Shown here piece after piece: positions 57,599-64,000 of a stretch of 64,000 nucleotides of DNA; within the stretch, counting starts at the first letter, position 1, and each line of letters begins with the position of its first letter. This stretch comes from Daphnia pulex (Eukaryota > Arthropoda > Branchiopoda > Diplostraca > Daphniidae). Location: the NCBI RefSeq assembly GCF_021134715.1, contig NC_060019.1, positions 6,138,001 through 6,202,000 on the forward strand, written 5' to 3'. The notes beneath the pieces are model-generated. The model was given only the letters and a program-made list of their open reading frames with translations, had not been told where the DNA came from and made no database searches. Both the position numbers and the translations under genes were made by a program.

Positions 57599-60500
57599 AT
57601 GGTGAATTTGGTTTTAAATAATGTTCCCATTGAATTTCCATTCCAGCCTTATGATGTACAAGAGAAATTCATGGAGCGTGTGATAGAATGTCTTCAAAAA
57701 GTAACTAGTGTTGCGTTATCGGTCAGTGGACACCTTGCTCTTATTTTGTTATTCTTGATTAAATAGGGTGTAAATGGTTTGTTGGAATCTCCTACTGGCA
57801 CAGGAAAAACTTTGTGCTTACTTTGTTCGACATTGGGTTGGTTAGCAACACGAAAAGCACAAATACAGTCTGGTCAATTAGCTGGAGATATGGGAGTGGA
57901 TATTAAAAATCAATTAAGTAATGCAACTGGGCTTGGATGGGGAGATGCTGCTACTCCTGGAGCTGGAGTACCCAAAATCATTTATGCATCCAGAACTCAT
58001 TCTCAGCTCAGCCAGGTCATTTCTGAATTAAAACGGTCCTCTTACAGATATATGAAGGTGAGCATTTCCTTCTTCCATTAAAGCTATTTGCCTACATGAA
58101 ATGGGTTTTGATAACCCTTATTTTATTTTTCTTCATTTAAGGTATGCATCCTTGGATCTCGTGACCAACTGTGCATTCATCCAGAAGTGTCAAAGGAAAC
58201 AAACAATGCTGTAAAGCTTCACATGTGCCATGCTAGAACTACTACTCGTACTTGCTACTTCCACACAAATCTAGATGCTAAGAAAGAGGAACCAGACTTC
58301 AAAATGGATGTATTGGATATTGAAGACTTGGTGACTTTGGGGAAAAAACATTCTGCTTGCCCTTATTTTATGACAAAAGAAATTCGTAAGGTAGCTGACA
58401 TCATCTTTATGCCATACAACTACCTTCTTGATCCTAAAGTGAGAAAAATTCACAACATTGAACTCCAGGTAATTCCCAGTACATTTAGTAGTCTTTAAAG
58501 GTGCATGAAATATTAACTTCTTTTTTTGTGCTTGTTTAGGGAAATATTGTTATATTTGATGAGGCCCACAATGTTGAGAAAATGTGTGAAGAATCTTCAT
58601 CTATTGAACTTAGAAGTTTAGATATAGCCCTTTGTGTTGATGAAGTCACCCAGGTAAACGACATCCTTTTTATTATGTGGTGTATATTCTTCTAGCGTTC
58701 TTTTTACTCCAGGTCATGAAAAAATTCCGAGAAAACAGTGATAATGATGGAATAATGGATATTTTATCTCCTTCAACACCGAAAGATTTCTCTTTAGATG
58801 ACCTCTGTATTTTGAAAGCCATGTTTTTGGAGTTAGAGAAAGCAATCGATGCGATACCAATCACTTCGCCGGAGGGAAATACTTTACCTGGTGAATTTAT
58901 GCTGGATATATTAGCCAAGGCAGATCTGAGTCCTGGGAAAAAGGATGTGATTGCAGATCTCCTCGATCGGGTTATTCAGTTTTTAACCGTTGCCAGCACA
59001 TCTCCATATCAGCGTAAAGGCACTGGACTGCAAAAATTCTCTGATCTAGTCAAGATTGTATTCAGTAAAAGCCATTTTACTGCCGATCACATGGAACGTG
59101 TGAAAAGATCATATAAGGTTCATATTAAAGTTGAGCAGCCAAAATCTCGTAGCAAAGGCGATTCTTGGAGCACTCCCAAAGTGGTTGGTAAAGCAGGTCG
59201 AGTTCTGTCGTACTGGTGTTTCAGTCCCGGTTTTGGTAAGAATTATAATATTTTTATTTTTTTTTTAATTTTTGGTTACAATAGTTTATTACGATACTTC
59301 ACAGGAATGCGGGACTTGGTGGAAGAAGGAGCCAGATGCCTCATTCTCACAAGTGGAACTCTCTCACCGCTAAACAGTTTCGCTGCTGAATTGCAAGTCC
59401 CCTTTCCCGTTACACTTGAAAATCCTCATATTATTTCTAGCAGCCAAGTATAAGTTTTCGACGTAAAAAGAATATTATTGCACATTGATTGATTATTTCT
59501 TCCGGTTTCCAGGTTCTTGTTGGAGTTGTTACTCACGGTCCTGATGGTACTCAGTTAGACAGCAGCTACAAAAATCGATCCAATTCCCAGTATGTTCAAT
59601 CATTGGGTCGAACTATCCGGAGCACCGCACAAGTAATAGTCATACTATTTTTAAACCTCTTGAAAGTTTTTTTATTCGATTATTAATTTTATTTCAGGTA
59701 GTTCCTGATGGATTGTTGGTTTTCTTCCCATCGTATCCAGTAATGAAAGCTTGTCAAGAAGCTTGGCAGCTCTCTGGTCTATGGGACGCAATCAATCAAG
59801 TGAAACCCATTTTCGTTGAACCCAATTCTAAGGTGAATAATTGAGATTGTATGATTTTACGACTGGGTATTTCAACGAAATTGTCTACAGGAAGGATTTC
59901 AAGAGGCTATGACTGGCTTCTATAATGCGGTTGCGTCCGAAGATCGCAAAGGTGCGTGTTTCATGGCAGTTTGCCGTGGTAAAGTATCTGAGGGATTGGA
60001 TTTCTGTGACGGCAATGGCAGGGCTGTGATTATTACTGGGCTTCCCTATCCACCGTCGCGTGATCCTCGAGTCATGGAGAAACAAAAGTACCTTGAAGAC
60101 AACCGTAAAAATCCTCAATTTAAGGGATTGACAGGACAACAATGGTATCGACTGGAAGCCACTAGAGCCGTCAATCAGGTTTGTTAACTTGAGAAACTGC
60201 TTTGATTCATTCATGTAATTTTTGTTGTGTTTTTACAGGCAATCGGTCGTGTCATTCGTCATCAAAAGGATTACGGAGCTATTCTCCTATGTGATCAACG
60301 TTTTTCCGGTAAAGATATTATTCAACAGCTGTCAGCTTGGGTTCGGCCACGTGTAGTGAATTTCCCCAAAATTGGTCCGTTATTGCGCGATCTCGGGATT
60401 TTCTTCCGTAATGCTGAAGTCACATGTCCTGGCTCCTCTAGAGCTATACGAGCGCCAACTGCAGTCGATTCACATCGTGACAAAACGAAGAACTCACGTT

Positions 60501-61226
60501 CTACCGTGGATTCGTTCCATCATGCTCTTAGCTCGGGTTCATCTCGAGTAACCTCTCATCATCCTGCAAAGGCAAACACTGTTCAAGCTGAAGCCTATCA
60601 CTTGGATCTCTCAAGTTATTCCTCGACCTTGAAGCCGAAATTGGCGAAAGAAACTTCCATTTTTGATGGATCGCAAGCAACAAACCATTTTATTGATTTC
60701 AATGAAACAGCTTCGCCCTCTTTGTCGATTGTTCCCGATAAGAAACCAGTTTGTCCGCCGGCCATCAAAAAGAGGAAAATAACCATTGTTTCGGATGCAG
60801 AAAAGGCCAAGTACGACCTCCGGCGTATTAAACTTGAAACAGCTGAACCGACGTCTTCTATGGCGTCCACGTCCTCCTGCCAGTCTACTGGTGTTGGGAC
60901 GGATAACAGGAGGGAAAAAGCAGCACAATATTTAAAATCCGTCAAGACTTTACTGGACCCTACTCGCTACACTACGTTTTCGGACAAGATTCGGGACTAC
61001 CGATCTGATAAGAACTACGATTTGCTGATTCCTACACTCAAGAAACTTTTTCTTGAAGATCACAAACTCCGTCATCTGTTCAAAGGTTAGTCAAATTTAA
61101 AAGGGCAGCTTAAAAAAAAATTTTGCGTCTAAATTTTGTATTTCTTATCTTTAAGGATTTCGTCAGTTCCTATCGAAGGAGGATACGCCAAAGTTTGATG
61201 AAGATTGTAGAAAAATTGAAATTTAG
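57599..61226 (+). CDS. RTEL1: RTEL1-type Fe-S DNA helicase (regulator of telomere elongation)
   Basis: Eleven exons fit in phase: 57599-57700, 57767-58057, 58142-58468, 58540-58653, 58713-59235, 59305-59447, 59513-59632, 59698-59832, 59891-60178, 60239-61085 and 61156-61226. They give 986 residues with no lesion. RTEL1 is a nuclear XPD-family 5'-3' helicase that dismantles D-loops and T-loops. Visible are [13 protein letters not shown] (Q motif), SPTGTGKT at residues 42-49, an Fe-S cysteine set in exon 3 (DQLC, HMC, RTC, ACPYF), VIFDEAH at 244-250, [16 protein letters not shown] near 617-623, and [14 protein letters not shown] near 681. A Ser-rich linker follows, then a harmonin-like helical region ([18 protein letters not shown]) to the end. 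No RING domain is seen at the C-terminus. An ATTAAA follows the stop near 61254. Confidence 0.95.
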
Positions 61227-61578
61227 TCCATTTCTTCTTATTATTTTTAATGGTGAATTAAAAATTTGTTTTCTATTTGATAAACACGAATTACGAACTT
61301 AATTACAAATGTATGAATTATTTGAAAATTCCGTTTAAACAAGCGTGTAATGAAATAGTCTATTTCTTAAGTTTTTAAGGTGAGAAACATTGTACACTTT
61401 AACACATATACAGCTCAATATTTTCATAGATTCAGTGTAACAAAAGCGTAGCCAATTATTTAACCAAAACGAATTAGTGAATTTATGCTCGATTACTTGT
61501 TCTTCCCGAAAACACTTCTCGTAGCTCGTCGCCCGCCGTTTACAAATACGATATATTTGAAGAAAAAAAAATCAGTCT
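61227..61578. terminator. Convergent 3' intergenic region between RTEL1 and the DNAJB gene
   Basis: About 350 bases separate the two stop codons. An ATTAAA for RTEL1 lies near 61254. On the minus strand the DNAJB stop codon overlaps an AATAAA (61583-61578), so its 3' untranslated region may be very short or a later signal may be used. Confidence 0.5.
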
Positions 61579-62857
61579 TTATTTAGGCAATGTGTCGTGT
61601 AAGATATCTTTCACGCTCTGCGCCAGGTGATCGGGAAACTTGATGTCAAAATTTACAATCAAATCTCCTCTCTTCGTTGGGTCTTTGGGTATAGGTAATC
61701 CTTGACCAACTATTCTTTTGCTTGTGGAAGGCTTTATTATTTCGTTCAGCATGTCCACAGGGATCTTCTCTCCTGTTAAAGTGGGTACCTCGACGAGCGT
61801 TCCGCAAAGAGCCTACACATAATTAGTTTAGGTAACCTGCTCGAACGAAACTTTTATAATATATTATCTCTTACCTCTCTAAGGGAAACTTTGGAAGTGT
61901 AGCGCAGATCGCAGCCATCCCTCTTCAACAGCCCGTGAGGTTTGTCTCGTATGATGAAAACAATATCTGCGGGTATCTTGTTGGGCGTCTGGTCCCCTTC
62001 TCGCTGGAACGTGATTTTTGTTCCTGCTTTCCAGCCTGGCTTGACGTTTATGGTTAATACTTTGTCTTCTTTTTTAGACGTGCCATCTGCCTGGTAAACT
62101 TTGCGGGAGATTTTCATCTTTTTGGTACATCCTAAAAATAGCCAGCAAAGTAAATCACAAATCCAAGAACTGAGTATTACAAAATAAATTTACCTTTAAG
62201 AACTTCTTCTAATGTGACGTTAAGGTCGTATTCAATGGGCGGATCTTGTACTTTCTCTTTTCCCATTCCTGGCCCGTGCATGTTGAAACTCTGAGATCGG
62301 AAAGCTCCCCCGGGATTTCTTCCTCCAAATCCCAAGTTGATAAAAGGGTCATCCACGTCCATGTCTTCACCACCTTCTGGAAAGAATCCTCTGTTTCCAC
62401 CTTGCTGCTGTTGACCCATTCCACCCATTGTGAAGAAGGATTCAAAAGGGTTGGATGAACCGAAAAATTGAGCAAACGTGGCCCTTGGATCACCATGATA
62501 GGCGTAGGAAAAGCTGGCACCCGGACCGCCGCCGCCTCCTCCTCCGCCGCCACCACCACTTCCCAATCCACCCTTTTTAAGTACAAATATGATGTAAAAA
62601 CTTAAGTCATTTAATAGGAGAATAGTTCATTTTCTTACCTTTAATCCTTCTTCTCCATACTGATCAAAGACATCTCTCTTCTTTTTGTCACTTAAAACTT
62701 CATATGCTTCTGCTACCTCCTTAAATTTGTCTTCTGCACCTGGTGCTTTATTTTTATCAGGGTGGTATTTCAATGCCAGTTTACGGTATGCCTTCTTGAT
62801 TTCATCATCAGTAGCTGATTTTGATATTCCAAGAATTTTGTAATAATCTTTTCCCAT
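61579..62857 (-). CDS. DnaJ subfamily B (type II Hsp40) co-chaperone
   Basis: Four exons on the minus strand: 62857-62639, 62572-62194, 62131-61875 and 61812-61579, in phase, giving 362 residues. An ATG two codons earlier (62863) is also possible; [10 protein letters not shown] matches the family start. The J domain spans residues 1-70, with the Hsp70-activating HPD motif (KYHPDKN). A Gly-rich linker, including ten consecutive Gly, precedes a region with [20 protein letters not shown] and FESFF. Two beta-barrel substrate-binding domains follow ([30 protein letters not shown]), and the end has a dimerisation helix ([11 protein letters not shown]). The order matches DNAJB1/DNAJB4/DNAJB5 proteins of about 340-350 residues. 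It stimulates cytosolic Hsp70. The exact orthologue cannot be told without a tree. Confidence 0.93.
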
Positions 62858-63521
62858 TTTCATGAAGGAAGCCTAGAATGTATTGGAAAGTGAAAACTAA
62901 ACAAAAGAGAACTTGATTAATGGAGGGTAATTGGATTTTGCTTGGGGATAACTGAATTTTAAAAAACTCAATATGTTTAAAATAATCTAAGTAGGAAATT
63001 CTTAAGGAAAAGAGGGAGAGTAACAAAACGGTGTGATGCGTGATGCCCAAAGAAGGTCAACGATTCAGGGTCGTCGATGACGTCGACTTCTAAGTTTGGA
63101 CTGTGACACAATTTAACCCACCACCAATACGTACTAGTTAAAACGTTTGATTATTACCTTTCTGTATTACAGAATAGTAGAGCTTGGACTCGAAACACTT
63201 AAATGATAAAACGTTTGTTTTATTGGAACACTAGTTGTTCGCAAGAGTAGATTTCTCGACTTAATCGACTCGTACAAGTCACAGCTTCAAATAGCGAGAA
63301 AATGAGCCCCAGCGAGTGTATGTATCCGTTTGTTATGAATCGAGAACGTTCTCAAATAGTCTGGAAAACACGTTTCCATCTCCTGGTGGAAAGAAAAACA
63401 ATTTGTAAGTTTTAACATAGTTCACCCTTTCTAGTACAGATGGTGATAGTGTCGCTGAACAGCTGAACAACTTCTGACCGCTGGGAAAAAGCTCGTGAAA
63501 TCGTGAAGAACTAAAATAAAA
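62858..63521. promoter_or_regulatory. Shared divergent promoter region of the DNAJB gene and DLD
   Basis: The 664 bases between the start codons hold both promoters and any leader introns. The segment gacgatgacgtcgacttc at about 63076 holds a tgacgtc core (CRE-like). A gaacgttctc at about 63343, read with the neighbouring ctagttgttcgc, is only weakly like a heat-shock element; I do not claim one. Confidence 0.4.

Positions 63522-64000
<479 letters not shown>

Noticed and set aside
57192..57605. A 137-codon plus-strand frame before RTEL1
   Set aside because: It lies in the divergent promoter, contains a poly-Lys run from an A tract, and RTEL1 starts in a different frame at 57599.
62209..62586. 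A 125-codon minus frame overlapping the DNAJB gene
   Set aside because: It is off-frame with the intact, in-phase DNAJB exon that matches the family.

Overview
The window looks like nuclear DNA of an arthropod, most likely a cladoceran crustacean (Daphnia-like). It is AT-rich, its conserved animal genes have many short introns of about 50-80 bases, and it is crowded with degenerate transposons. The species is inferred from gene style and repeat content; no species marker was found.

Layout. About 0-46 kb is a transposon graveyard. In order it holds: an unnamed RNase-H-like transposase remnant (0.2-1.9 kb, minus); a Ty1/copia pol fragment (3.9-5.0, minus); a scrap of tnp2-like transposase (6.6-7.0); a 4.7 kb Mutator-like (MULE) element with long inverted ends, split inside its catalytic motif by a complete Tc1-like element (8.0-12.8); a SWIM-type MULE-like transposase split by a hAT-type non-autonomous insertion (14.2-16.1); a BEL/Pao pol fragment (16.1-17.9); diverged tandem repeats (18.1-18.8); a nearly whole CMC/tnp2-like transposase (19.6-21.7); DUF4806-like exons (22.7-24.1); a 519 bp inverted-repeat element with its own TATA box and a small secreted-type peptide reading frame (24.5-25.0), plus a deleted second copy (25.7-25.9); SWIM, RS-repeat and hAT remnants (25.9-30.7); a Ulp1-like protease with PHD finger (30.7-31.4); poorly identified remnants (33-36); a 1.25 kb inverted-repeat element containing a tRNA-like Pol III unit (36.2-37.4); a tRNA-derived SINE (38.1-38.3); and a LINE fragment (43.4-45.1).

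About 46-64 kb is ordinary gene space. DHX16/PRP2 splicing helicase (minus) lacks a visible first exon and carries a 5 bp tandem duplication that breaks its frame. A PSMD5 proteasome chaperone copy (minus) is truncated at both ends and frameshifted. eIF3i (minus, intact, 327 aa) and RTEL1 helicase (plus, intact, 986 aa) are head-to-head. A DNAJB-type Hsp40 (minus, intact, 362 aa) converges on RTEL1 and is head-to-head with dihydrolipoamide dehydrogenase (plus), which runs off the window. These are housekeeping genes for splicing, proteasome assembly, translation initiation, genome stability, protein folding and mitochondrial metabolism. They share no pathway; their closeness looks like compact gene space with shared divergent promoters.

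Exon limits were set by eye from splice consensus, reading-frame phase and remembered protein family patterns; no search was run.
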